Assembly (NCBI GenBank): GCA_039989475.1
Contig: JBDXHU010000002.1
Span: 744,001-808,000 of the forward strand
Source of the DNA: JBDXHU01 sp039989475
Lineage (GTDB): Bacteria > Pseudomonadota > Gammaproteobacteria > Pseudomonadales > Halieaceae
Direction: 5' to 3'
Length of the DNA: 64,000 nucleotides
In this document: positions 26,165 to 35,600 of the stretch, one piece after another
How positions within the stretch are numbered: position 1 is the stretch's first letter
Layout of the letters: each line of letters begins with the position of its first letter
Notes under the pieces: generated by a model
The model's input: the letters and a program-made list of their open reading frames with translations, nothing else
Told to the model about the DNA's origin: nothing
The model's database searches: none
Translations under genes and position numbers: made by a program

Positions 26165-26590
26165 CTAGCGCTCGCAGACTTCTTCAGCACTGAAGAAGTA
26201 GGCAATTTCTCTAGCCGCTGACTCAGCTGAGTCAGAACCGTGCACCGCATTGGCATCGATAGACTCGGCAAAGTCGGCCCGGATAGTACCTGCTGCAGCT
26301 TCCTGGGGGTTGGTTGCGCCCATCAGGTCGCGATTTTTGGCGACAGCACCCTCACCTTCCAGCACCTGCACGCAGACAGGCCCAGAGGTCATGAATTCGA
26401 TCAGGGCCGGGAAGAAGGGGCGCTCGCTGTGCTCAGCGTAGAATCCACCCGCCATGTCTTCGCTCAGTCGTATCATCTTGGCAGCTACCAGGCGCAGGCC
26501 ATTTTTTTCAAAGCGGCTATAAATCTCGCCAATTACATTTTTGCCCACTGCATCAGGTTTGACGATAGACAGGGTGCGTTCAACAGCCAT
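26165..26590 (-). CDS. ndk: Nucleoside diphosphate kinase
   Basis: The 141-residue enzyme has TLSIVKPDAVGKNVIGEI at the start and the active-site phospho-His in NAVHGSDS. It balances nucleoside triphosphate pools. GGAG lies before the ATG. A promoter with TATAAT lies upstream at 26673-26678. Confidence 0.98.
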   Translation of the reverse strand: MAVERTLSIVKPDAVGKNVIGEIYSRFEKNGLRLVAAKMIRLSEDMAGGFYAEHSERPFFPALIEFMTSGPVCVQVLEGEGAVAKNRDLMGATNPQEAAAGTIRADFAESIDANAVHGSDSAESAAREIAYFFSAEEVCER

Positions 26591-26672
26591 GGTGTTTCTC
26601 CATTAAAAGTATAAAGCCAGCCGGCAGCGCCGCATTGCGGTGCCGCCCGACGGGGGTTCAAAATTCGGCGGT

Positions 26673-26678
26673 ATTATA
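26673..26678 (-). promoter_or_regulatory. -10 box TATAAT of the ndk operon
   Basis: A perfect TATAAT on the minus strand lies 83 bases before the ndk ATG; the -35 is weak. A GC-rich stretch with inverted repeats lies in the leader. Confidence 0.5.
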
Positions 26679-26763
26679 AAGATAAAGGCGCCTGCTTGCA
26701 CCCTATATCGTTGAAAACAGGCAAGTATTTTGGCAAGAAAATCAGTGGCTTAGGGAGCTCTGT

Positions 26764-27942
26764 TCAGGCGCCCTGACGGCCCGGCCGGGTCTGCTGTGGC
26801 CGCAGCGTGACAATGGCGTCGCGCATCTGGCTGGCGGCAAATTCTGCTTCCTCGGCAGTAGTGAACCTGCCCAGGGTAATGCGCAGGGAACTGTGCGCCA
26901 GGGCGCTGTCCAGACCCATCGCCCGCAACACATGTGAAGGCTCAACGCTGGCAGAGGTGCAGGCCGATCCAGAGGACAGCGCCAGGTCCTTCAAGGCCAG
27001 CAGCAGGGTTTCACCCTCGACACCCTCGACGGCTATGTTCAAAGTACCTGGCAGGCGCGATTGGGCATCCCCGTTCAGGTAAACATCGTCAGCCTCGCTG
27101 ACAATAGCCCAGAAACGCTCGCGCAGGGCCAGGATACGCGCGCACTCCGAGTCCATTGTTTCAGCGGCAATGCGGGCCGCCTCACCAATCCCAACGATCT
27201 GATGGGTCGGCAGTGTGCCCGAGCGCATACCCATTTCGTGGCCGCCACCGTGCATTTGAGCTTCCAGGCGCACCCGTGGCTGGCGCCGGACATAGAGTGC
27301 ACCTATGCCTTTTGGCCCATACATCTTGTGCCCGGAAATAGACAGGAGGTCTACCTTGAGTGCCGCTGTATCGAGAGGGATTTTGCCGACACTCTGGGCG
27401 CAATCACTGTGGAAGAGGACGCCGCGTGCGCGGGTAATCTCACCGATGGCAGCTATATCGTTGAGCACACCGGTTTCGTTGTTGGCATGCATCAGGCTGA
27501 CCAGGATACTGTCTTCCCGGATAGCATCCGCCACCGACTCGGGGCTTACCTGGCCATTGGCCTGTGGTGCCAGGTAGGTGACTTCGAAGCCCTCTTCTTG
27601 CAGGTGGTGACAGCTGTCCAGCACCGCCTTGTGCTCGCTGCTGCCGGTGATGATATGCCGGCCCCGATCCCGGTAATAATGAGCCACACCCTTGAGTGCG
27701 AGGTTGTCAGACTCGGTGGCACCACTGGTAAAAACGATTTCACGAGGGTCGGCATTGATGAGTTCGGCCAGCTGGCGCCGGGCCTCCTCCACCGCCGCTT
27801 CGGCTTTCCAGCCATACACATGTGAACGCGAGGCGGGATTGCCGAAATTGCCATCCAGCGACAGGCACCGGGTCATGGCGTCGACAACCCCGGGGTCAAC
27901 CGGTGTGGTCGCGGAATAGTCCAGGTAAATTGGTGTCTGCAT
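26764..27942 (-). CDS. iscS: Cysteine desulfurase (IscS-type)
   Basis: The 392-residue PLP enzyme has the PLP-lysine in SISGHKMYGPKGIGALYV and the sulphur-carrying Cys in LSSGSACTSASVEPSHVLRA, a group I (IscS) loop. It removes sulphur from cysteine for Fe-S clusters and tRNA thiolation. Synteny (trmJ before it, ndk after it) marks it as the iscS position, but iscR, iscU, iscA, hscB, hscA and fdx are not here. It has its own promoter (27974-28002). Confidence 0.93.
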   Translation of the reverse strand: MQTPIYLDYSATTPVDPGVVDAMTRCLSLDGNFGNPASRSHVYGWKAEAAVEEARRQLAELINADPREIVFTSGATESDNLALKGVAHYYRDRGRHIITGSSEHKAVLDSCHHLQEEGFEVTYLAPQANGQVSPESVADAIREDSILVSLMHANNETGVLNDIAAIGEITRARGVLFHSDCAQSVGKIPLDTAALKVDLLSISGHKMYGPKGIGALYVRRQPRVRLEAQMHGGGHEMGMRSGTLPTHQIVGIGEAARIAAETMDSECARILALRERFWAIVSEADDVYLNGDAQSRLPGTLNIAVEGVEGETLLLALKDLALSSGSACTSASVEPSHVLRAMGLDSALAHSSLRITLGRFTTAEEAEFAASQMRDAIVTLRPQQTRPGRQGA

Positions 27943-27973
27943 GTGTCGCTGCTGCCCCCTGCCCGTGCCCTTC

Positions 27974-28002
27974 AGTATCCCTCAAGCGCCCGCACCAGGC
28001 AA
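27974..28002 (-). promoter_or_regulatory. Promoter of iscS (TTGCCT, 17 bp, GATACT)
   Basis: TTGCCT (27997-28002) and GATACT (27974-27979) on the minus strand are 17 bp apart. The -10 is about 31 bases before the ATG. An AT-rich block follows upstream. Confidence 0.45.
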
Positions 28003-28056
28003 GGTCTGCCAGGGAGCGAAATCGGTATAGTTAAACTAATATATTCTATATATATC

Positions 28057-28085
28057 AGTTATTTAAACTTAATAGTTAAATAACT
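28057..28085. repeat. AT-rich inverted repeat at the end of trmJ
   Basis: AGTTATTTAA (28057-28066) and TTAAATAACT (28076-28085) are perfect arms with a nine-base loop. One arm includes part of the trmJ stop codon. The surrounding 70 bases are nearly all A and T, in contrast to the GC-rich genome. Confidence 0.6.
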
Positions 28086-28830
28086 ACTTAGGTTTTTCGG
28101 CGCCTATTGCGCTCTGCGTTTCGGTGAGGATACCGCGCAGGATATTCAACTCCATCTCATCCAGCCGGAGGCGACCGTAGAGTCGGCGCAGACGGGCCAT
28201 CAGCTGCCGCGGCGCGGCAGGATCGAGGAATCCGATTTGCACCAGGGTTTGCTCCAGGTGCTCATAAAAGCGCTCCATGTTCTCCGCCGTGCTAAAGGGT
28301 GCATCCCAGTCCTCACAGGGGTCCGTCGGCAAGCTCCCGGCCAGTGCCAACATGCGCAACTCGTACACCACGACCTGCACCGCCATTGCCAGGTTGAGGC
28401 TCGTATAATCCTCATGGGTGGGCACATGCAGGTGCAGGTTGCAGACCTGCAGCTCTTCATTGGTCAAGCCCCGGTCTTCGCGACCGAAGACGATAGCCAC
28501 CTGCTCGCCTCGCCCGGCTGCGATCTGCACCTGCTCGGCACAGCCGCGTGGGTCCAGCACCGGCCATGGTATGCGGCGGCCACGGGCGCTGGTTCCAACC
28601 ACTAACTGGCAATCGGCAATCGCTGCCTCCAGCGTTGGCACCACTTCCGCAGCAGCCAGCACATCCAGTGCACCGGCCGCCCGCCACTCGGCTTCTTCGG
28701 CGGGAAATTTTCTCGGTTCCACCAGCACCAGCTTGCGGAATCCCATGTTTTTCATGGCCCGCGCCACGCCGCCGATGTTGCCCGGATGGGTGGTGTTTAC
28801 CAGAACAATACGAATGTCAGTGCAGTCCAC
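28084..28830 (-). CDS. trmJ: tRNA (cytidine/uridine-32-2'-O)-methyltransferase TrmJ
   Basis: The 248-residue SPOUT-fold enzyme has IRIVLVNTTHPGNIGGVARAM (motif 1), ALVFGREDRGLTN-type motif 2 (VAIVFGREDRGLTNEE) and SLNLAMAVQVVVYELRM (knot motif 3). It 2'-O-methylates position 32 of tRNAs. The start is GTG at 28830. The suhB gene diverges upstream, as in E. coli. Confidence 0.95.
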   Translation of the reverse strand: MDCTDIRIVLVNTTHPGNIGGVARAMKNMGFRKLVLVEPRKFPAEEAEWRAAGALDVLAAAEVVPTLEAAIADCQLVVGTSARGRRIPWPVLDPRGCAEQVQIAAGRGEQVAIVFGREDRGLTNEELQVCNLHLHVPTHEDYTSLNLAMAVQVVVYELRMLALAGSLPTDPCEDWDAPFSTAENMERFYEHLEQTLVQIGFLDPAAPRQLMARLRRLYGRLRLDEMELNILRGILTETQSAIGAEKPK

Positions 28831-28885
28831 GAAATGGCTCAGTTTTTTGCGCTCGCTAATGGGGCGCGAAGTTTAACAGATCTGC

Positions 28886-28891
28886 TATAAT
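28886..28891 (+). promoter_or_regulatory. -10 box TATAAT of suhB
   Basis: TGC-TATAAT is an extended -10 hexamer, followed by TCGCGCGCC and then the ATG at 28924, 32 bases past the box. The -35 is weak, as expected for extended -10 promoters. Confidence 0.55.
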
Positions 28892-28923
28892 CGCGCGCCT
28901 TCTGACACCCGCAAGGACAAACC

Positions 28924-29733
28924 ATGGAGCCAATGACCAACATCGCGCTGCGCGCTGCCCGCAAGGCCGGCGATATCATTGCGCGTGCCACCGAGGATAT
29001 TGATCATATTGACGTTGAATCAAAAGGCGCCAACGACTATGTATCGGAAGTGGACAGGGCTGCAGAGCGGGAAATAATCTATCACCTCAGCAAGGCCTAT
29101 CCCGATCATGCTTTCCTGGGCGAGGAAGGCGGCGCCAGCGGTAACGAAGACTCCGAATACCGCTGGATCATCGATCCCCTGGATGGCACCACCAACTTCC
29201 TGCGCGGTATCCCTCACTTTGCCGTGTCTATTGCCTGCGAGTACCGGGGCAAAATGGAGCACGCCGTTGTCGTCGACCCTATTCGGCGCGAAGAGTTTGT
29301 CGCCAGCCGCGGCCGCGGTGCCCGCCTCAATGATCGACGCATTCGCGTTAGCAAGCGCAAGAGCCTGGATGGCGCCTTGCTCGGTACAGGTATTCCCTTC
29401 CGGGCGCGGCACAGCGAACACATGGCCGCCTATGCGAGCAGCCTGGAAACCCTGGCCGCCAGTTGCGCAGGCATCCGCCGTGCCGGCGCAGCCGCCCTGG
29501 ACCTGGCCTATGTGGCTGCCGGTCGGCTGGATGCGTTCTGGGAAATCGGGCTGGCACCCTGGGATATTGCCGCCGGCTCTCTGTTGGTGCGTGAAGCCGG
29601 AGGATTAATTGCAGATTTTAACGGCGAAGAAGGCTACCTTGAGAGCGGCAATATCGTCTGTGGTAATCCCAAGTGTTTTAAAGCCGTATTACAGGTGACC
29701 AGGCCGGCGCTGGGCCACATAAACCAGGCCTGA
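28924..29733 (+). CDS. suhB: Inositol-1-monophosphatase SuhB
   Basis: The 269-residue protein has the magnesium-binding motifs FLGEEGG, WIIDPLDGTTNFLRG and APWDIAAGSLLVREAGG of the family. SuhB is a phosphatase and also a part of the rRNA antitermination complex in enterobacteria. AAGGA precedes the ATG. The secF gene converges 12 bases downstream. Confidence 0.97.
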   Translation: MEPMTNIALRAARKAGDIIARATEDIDHIDVESKGANDYVSEVDRAAEREIIYHLSKAYPDHAFLGEEGGASGNEDSEYRWIIDPLDGTTNFLRGIPHFAVSIACEYRGKMEHAVVVDPIRREEFVASRGRGARLNDRRIRVSKRKSLDGALLGTGIPFRARHSEHMAAYASSLETLAASCAGIRRAGAAALDLAYVAAGRLDAFWEIGLAPWDIAAGSLLVREAGGLIADFNGEEGYLESGNIVCGNPKCFKAVLQVTRPALGHINQA

Positions 29734-29745
29734 GAGCCTGTGCCT

Positions 29746-30657
29746 CTAGGGCATCTCGTCCAGCTCTACCCCTTCCTTCACGGGTACCATCAGGTCTTCC
29801 TTGCTGATACCCATGGTCAACAGTGCGTTCGCCGCCACGTAGATGGAAGAGTAGGTACCGATCACCACGCCCACCAACAGTGCCAGGGCAAAGCCGTGAA
29901 TCATATCGCCACCGAATACGGCCAGCGCTGTCAGCACCAGCAAGGTGGTCAGGGAAGTGACCAGGGTTCGGCCCAGTGTTTCCGTGAGCGACACATTAAT
30001 CACCTGCACCGGATCCGCCTTACGGATTTTGCGGAAGTTCTCCCGAATGCGATCCGAGACGACGATGGTGTCATTAAGCGAATAACCGATAACCGCCAAC
30101 AAGGCGGCCAGCACGGTCAGGTCAAACTCAATACCCAGCAAGGAGAAGAAACCCAGGGTGATCAGCACGTCGTGAGCCAGGGCAACTACCGCACCCACTG
30201 AAAACTTGAACTGGAAACGGAACGCCACGTAGAGCATCACCAGACCCAGCGCCAGCAACATGGCCAGGCCACCTTGCTCGCGCAATTCGTCACCTACCTG
30301 GGGCCCAACAAACTCGATGCGGCGCAATTCCACATTGCCACTGTAGGCGCCCTGCAAAAGCTCCAGCAAACGGCCGCCGTCCTTGTCGGAATAGCCCTGG
30401 GGCAAACGAATCAGCACATCCTGGTCGGAGCCGAAACTGACCACGATCGCGCGTTCAAAACCGCCGCTCTCCAGAGTCGCCCGAACCTGCGCCAGCGGTG
30501 CGGTCTCGCTGTAATGAACCTCGACCAGGGTACCGCCAGTAAAATCCAGACCCCAGTTAAGCTGGTTCACCGCCAGTGAGCCGATAGACAGCACTAGCAG
30601 GATTACGCTGAACACCAGGGCAAAGCGCCGCTGACCCATAAAATTGATCGTCTTCAT
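29746..30657 (-). CDS. secF: Protein translocase subunit SecF
   Basis: The 303-residue membrane protein has six segments and the SecF motifs LDFTGGTLVEV and GYSLNDTIVVSDRIREN. It works with SecD to drive protein export using the proton gradient. The gene begins five bases after secD and ends in convergence with suhB. Confidence 0.98.
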   Translation of the reverse strand: MKTINFMGQRRFALVFSVILLVLSIGSLAVNQLNWGLDFTGGTLVEVHYSETAPLAQVRATLESGGFERAIVVSFGSDQDVLIRLPQGYSDKDGGRLLELLQGAYSGNVELRRIEFVGPQVGDELREQGGLAMLLALGLVMLYVAFRFQFKFSVGAVVALAHDVLITLGFFSLLGIEFDLTVLAALLAVIGYSLNDTIVVSDRIRENFRKIRKADPVQVINVSLTETLGRTLVTSLTTLLVLTALAVFGGDMIHGFALALLVGVVIGTYSSIYVAANALLTMGISKEDLMVPVKEGVELDEMP

Positions 30658-30662
30658 AACAG

Positions 30663-32531
30663 CTACCCGATTGCCAGGCGCTGCACGTTGCGCCCGCCAT
30701 AAATTAAGTTAATCAGCGCCCGGGTACCCATGATCGCCGTAAACATGGAGGTCAAAATACCAATCGACAGGGTCACAGCAAAGCCCTTAACCGGACCGGT
30801 GCCAACCGCATAGAGGATCACCGCTACCAGCAGTGTCGTGAGGTTGGCATCAAAGATGGTTACAACGGCGCGCTGGAAGCCTGAATGAATTGCCATTTGC
30901 GGCGAAAGCCCACCTTTCAACTCCTCCCTGATCCTGGCGAAGATCAGCACATTGGCGTCCACCGCCATACCCACCGTCAGCACGATGCCGGCGATTCCAG
31001 GCAGGGTCAGTGTGGCGCCGAGGATGGACATGGCGGCAACCAACAGAATCATATTACAACTCAGGGCGACAACCGCGGCGATGCCAAACACCCGGTAATA
31101 AAGGATCATGAACAAGACCACCAGGGCCAGGCCAATCTGTACAGACTTCACACCCTTGGCGATATTTTCTGCACCCAGCGAGGGCCCAACCGTGCGCTCT
31201 TCGACAAAATCAATCGGCGCGGCCAGCGCACCGGCGCGCAGCAATAGCGCCAACTCCGAAGCTTCCTGAGGACTATCAATACCGGTTATCTGGAACTGCG
31301 CGCCGAGGGCGGACTGGATGACCGGCGCGGTAATAACCCGCTTCTCGTCATAGGGGACCTTGATGACAACTTCCTCGCCATCCGGACCGGTCTCATAACG
31401 GGTGCGATTCTTGCGCTCGATAAACAACACGCCCATGCGACGCTTGATATTGTTGCGGGTGGAGCGGTGCATCAAGGTGCCACCCTCGCTGTCGAGGCTG
31501 ATATTGACGTTGGGACGCCCATTTTGGTCAAAACTGGCCTGTGCGTTGGCAACCCGCTCGCCGGTAATAATGACCTCGCGCTCCAGCCATTCACTGGCGG
31601 CACTCTGGTTAACGCTGCGGTAGCTGAACTCCTGCCGGCTGGAGATGGGGGCGTCGGAGGTGGCTACCAGACGAAACTCGAGGTTGGCAGTTTTGCCCAG
31701 GATTCGCTTGGCCTCCGCGGTATCCTGGATTCCCGGCAACTCGACCACTATTCGGTTGCGGCCCTGGGGTTGTACCAGCGGCTCGGACACACCGAGCTCA
31801 TTGACCCGGTTGCGCAGCGTAGTCAGGTTCTGGTTAACCGCATAACTGGCAATTTCCTGGCGGGACGACTCGGACAGGACTGCGCTAAAGGTGAATTCTG
31901 CGCCCGCTTCGCCGCGCTGGGTTACCAGTTCCGGAAAACGATCTCGCAGGGCCGCCAGCGCCTGGTCACGCACCTCGGCTGTTTTGAAGCGTGCCTGTAA
32001 CTCCGACTCTTGCTCGAGGCCGACGAAACCGCGGATGCGCTCCTCGCGCAACAGCTTCTTGGTAGACGTTGTGTAGAATTCCAGCCGCCGCAGGATAGCC
32101 GCTTCAACATCGACTTCCAGCTTGAAGTGCACGCCACCACTCAGGTCCAGGCCCAGTTTCATGGGCTGGGCACCGTAGTCGCTGAGCCACTCAGGTGTGG
32201 TCGGGGCCAGGTTAAGGGCAACGATAAAGCCGTCTCCCAGCGCTCGCTGCAATCCCCGCCGGGCCGACAACTGGGCGTCGGCCTGGCGCAGCCTGATCAG
32301 GGCAGAGCGACCCTCCTGCTGTATCTCGGCGCCAAAGTGTTCGATGCCGGCCTCGTCCAGGGCGCCAGTGGCCAGCTCTAGAACGCGCTCATCGATCAGC
32401 AATGAGCTACTCTCACCACTAATTTGCAGCGCGGGATCGGGGGGGTACAGGTTGGGTGCGGCGTAGAAAAAACCCAGCAGCACAACACCCAGTACCAGGA
32501 GGTATTTCCACAGGGGGTATTTATTTAGCAT
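30663..32531 (-). CDS. secD: Protein translocase subunit SecD
   Basis: The 622-residue protein has an N-terminal membrane segment, a large periplasmic domain (P1 head, with GLDLSGGVHFKLEVD and IVVELPGIQD), and five C-terminal segments including GMAVDANVLIFARIREE. A yajC gene, common before secD, is not in this position; purL is the upstream neighbour. A TATAAT promoter (32558-32563) gives a leader of about 20 bases containing an eight-T run. Confidence 0.98.
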   Translation of the reverse strand: MLNKYPLWKYLLVLGVVLLGFFYAAPNLYPPDPALQISGESSSLLIDERVLELATGALDEAGIEHFGAEIQQEGRSALIRLRQADAQLSARRGLQRALGDGFIVALNLAPTTPEWLSDYGAQPMKLGLDLSGGVHFKLEVDVEAAILRRLEFYTTSTKKLLREERIRGFVGLEQESELQARFKTAEVRDQALAALRDRFPELVTQRGEAGAEFTFSAVLSESSRQEIASYAVNQNLTTLRNRVNELGVSEPLVQPQGRNRIVVELPGIQDTAEAKRILGKTANLEFRLVATSDAPISSRQEFSYRSVNQSAASEWLEREVIITGERVANAQASFDQNGRPNVNISLDSEGGTLMHRSTRNNIKRRMGVLFIERKNRTRYETGPDGEEVVIKVPYDEKRVITAPVIQSALGAQFQITGIDSPQEASELALLLRAGALAAPIDFVEERTVGPSLGAENIAKGVKSVQIGLALVVLFMILYYRVFGIAAVVALSCNMILLVAAMSILGATLTLPGIAGIVLTVGMAVDANVLIFARIREELKGGLSPQMAIHSGFQRAVVTIFDANLTTLLVAVILYAVGTGPVKGFAVTLSIGILTSMFTAIMGTRALINLIYGGRNVQRLAIG

Positions 32532-32557
32532 GTTTCACCGGAAAAAAAAGCTGCGCC

Positions 32558-32563
32558 ATTATA
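32558..32563 (-). promoter_or_regulatory. -10 box TATAAT of secDF
   Basis: A perfect TATAAT on the minus strand in the 82-base gap between purL and secD. The -35 candidate (TTGTTC at 16 bp) is weak. Confidence 0.5.
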
Positions 32564-32613
32564 GTTGATAGTTTGTGCCGAACAAGCCCTATTCAGGCCG
32601 ATCCGACGAAGTC

Positions 32614-35600
32614 CTAGCCCAGCCAACTGCGGGCGTTTCTAAACAGCCGCATCCAGGCGCCGTCTTCGCCCCACTCTGCCGGTGCCCAGGAGCACTGCAG
32701 GCTGCGGAATACTCGTTCTGGATGCGGCATCATGATGGTGACACGGCCATCACGACTGCTGAGGCCGGTAATGCCCTGTGGCGAACCATTGGGATTGGCG
32801 GGGTAGCGCTCGGCCGCAGCGAGATCGTTCTCAATAAAGCGCAAGGCGATGCAGGCGCTGTCCTGCAAGGCAGCAGCAGCAGACGGATCAGCAAACTCAA
32901 CCCTGCCCTCGCCATGAGCGACTGCAATTGGCATATGCGAACCCGCCATGCCGCGCAGCAGTATCGACGGTGATTCCTCGACCCGCACCAATGACAGTCG
33001 CGCCTCGAATTGCTCTGAGCGATTGCGCACAAATCGTGGCCAGTGATCCGCGCCAGGAATCAGCTCGTGCAAGTTGGACATCATCTGGCAGCCGTTGCAA
33101 ACCCCCAGCGCAAAACTGTCGTCGCGCTCGAAGAAACCCTGAAACTGGTCGCGCAGTCCGTTATTGAAGAGCACGCTCTTGGCCCAGCCTTCCCCGGCAC
33201 CCAGCACGTCGCCATAGGAAAAACCGCCGCAGGCGACCAGGCCCTTGAATTGGCTGAGGTCGACAGCGCCGCTCATTAAATCGCTCATATGGACATCGTA
33301 AGCAGCGAAACCCGCCCGGCTAAACGCCGCCGCCATTTCCACATGACCGTTCACGCCCTGCTCCCTGAGCACGGCAATTTGCGGCCGCACACCGGTGGCG
33401 ATGTAGGGCGCCGCAACATCCTCCGCCGGATCGTAACTGAGTCTGGCGCTCAGGCCCGGATCCTCTCCGCCCAGGCGCTGGAACTCCTCTTCGGCACATT
33501 CGGGGTTATCGCGCAGGGCCTGCAGGCGGTAAGAGGTTTCGGCCCAGACCTGCTGCAGCTGTTGCCGGGATTCCTGCAGCAACAGACTGTCGCCGTGTTT
33601 CACCAGCAGTTCGTCACCCGCCTGCGGACTGCCCAGCTCGTGCAGGCAAACCTCCAGGCCAAGTTCGGCAGCTCGCGCCCGCAGCCCGGGCACATCGGCG
33701 GCGCGCACTTGCAATACCGCGCCGGCCTCTTCAGCAAACAAGGCTGCCAGCGAATCCTCGCCCAGCGCCTCAATATCGACCTGCCAGCCGCAGTGACCCG
33801 CAAAGGCCATCTCCACCAGGCTGGTGATCAGGCCACCATCGGAACGGTCGTGATAAGCGAGCAGTTGCCTGTTCTGCAGCAATTCCTGGACCAGCTGAAA
33901 TAATCCTGCCAACAAATCTGGCTGCTCCAGGTCGGGCACTTCCGCATCAAAGCGCCCGTACACCTGTGTCAGCGCCGAGGCACCGAGTCGATGCCTGCCC
34001 TGGCCCAGGTCCAGCAGCATCAGGCTACTGTCCTCACCCAGCAATTGCAGTTGTGGCGTCACTGTCTTACTGACATCCAGTACAGGACTGAAGGCCGACA
34101 CAATGAGCGATACCGGCGAAGTTACGGATTTGTCGACGCCATCCGCATCGTTCCAGGTGGTGCGCATTGACATGGAGTCCTTGCCGACCGGAATGGTCAG
34201 GCCCAGGGCCGGGCAAAACTCCATACCGACCGCCTGCACCGTGGCGAACAGCGTGGCATCCTCACCGCCATGGCCGGCCGCGCACATCCAGTTGGCCGAC
34301 AGTCGAATATCTCCAAGCTTCTCAATCCGCGCCGCGGCTATATTGGTAATCGCCTCGGCGACCGCCATACGTCCTGAAGCCGGGCCATTAAACAGGGCTG
34401 TTGGCGTGCGTTCGCCCATGGCCATGGCTTCGCCGCGACTGGAATCGTAACTGACCGTGGTCACAGCGCAGTCCGCCACCGGTATCTGCCAGGGGCCCAC
34501 CATCTGATCCCGGTGCACCATGCCAGTCACGGTACGATCACCGATGGTAATCAGGAAGCTCTTGCTCGCCACCGTCGGTAAGCGCAATACCCGCTGCAGG
34601 GCCTCTGCCAGTTCAATACCTTCCCGTTCCAGCTGCTTCCGGGCCGGGGCCTCAGTCTCTGCGATGCGGTGCATACGCGGAGCCTTGCCGAACAACACTG
34701 ACATGGGCAGGTCGACCGGGTCGTTATGCAGCTCACGATCACTGAGGCTGATGTGGTGTTCCTCAGTCGCCTCCCCGACTACCGCATAGGGACAGCGCTC
34801 ACGCTCGCAGATGGCGGCGAAACGTGGCATGTCCGGCGCTGCCACGGCCATAACATAGCGCTCCTGGGCTTCATTACACCAGATCTCCAGGGGCGACATG
34901 CCCGGTTCATCATTGGGTATCTGGCGCAGCTCAAATCGCCCACCGCGACCACCATCCTTGACCAGTTCGGGGAAGGCATTGGATAAGCCACCGGCGCCCA
35001 CATCGTGAATGAAAGCTATGGGATTGTCCTCGCCCAGCTGCCAGCAACGGTCGATAACCTCCTGGCAGCGTCGTTCAATCTCTGGGTTCTGGCGCTGCAC
35101 CGAGGCAAAATCCAGGTCCTCGGCGCTGCTACCGCTGGCCATTGAGGAAGCCGCACCTCCGCCCAGGCCGATCAACATGGCCGGACCGCCCAATACCACC
35201 AACTGGTCGCCGACGCCTACCGCACCCTTTTCCACGTGCTCGGCACGAATATTGCCATAGCCGCCAGCGATCATGATGGGCTTGTGGTAACCACGCACCG
35301 CGCCATCCAGTTCAGCTTCGAAGCTGCGGAAATAACCGCACAGGTTGGGACGACCGTATTCATTATTGAAAGCGGCACCGCCAATTGGCCCCTCCAGCAT
35401 GATATCCAGCGCCGAGACAATGCGGTTGGGCTTACCGTAATCATGCTCCCAGGGCTGAGCAAAATCCGGAATGCGCAGGTTCGATACCGAGAAACCGGTC
35501 AGGCCGACCTTGGGCTTGGAACCGCGACCCACCGCACCTTCATCGCGAATCTCACCACCGGACCCAGTGCCCGCCCCGGGAAAGGGCGCAATCGCGGTCG

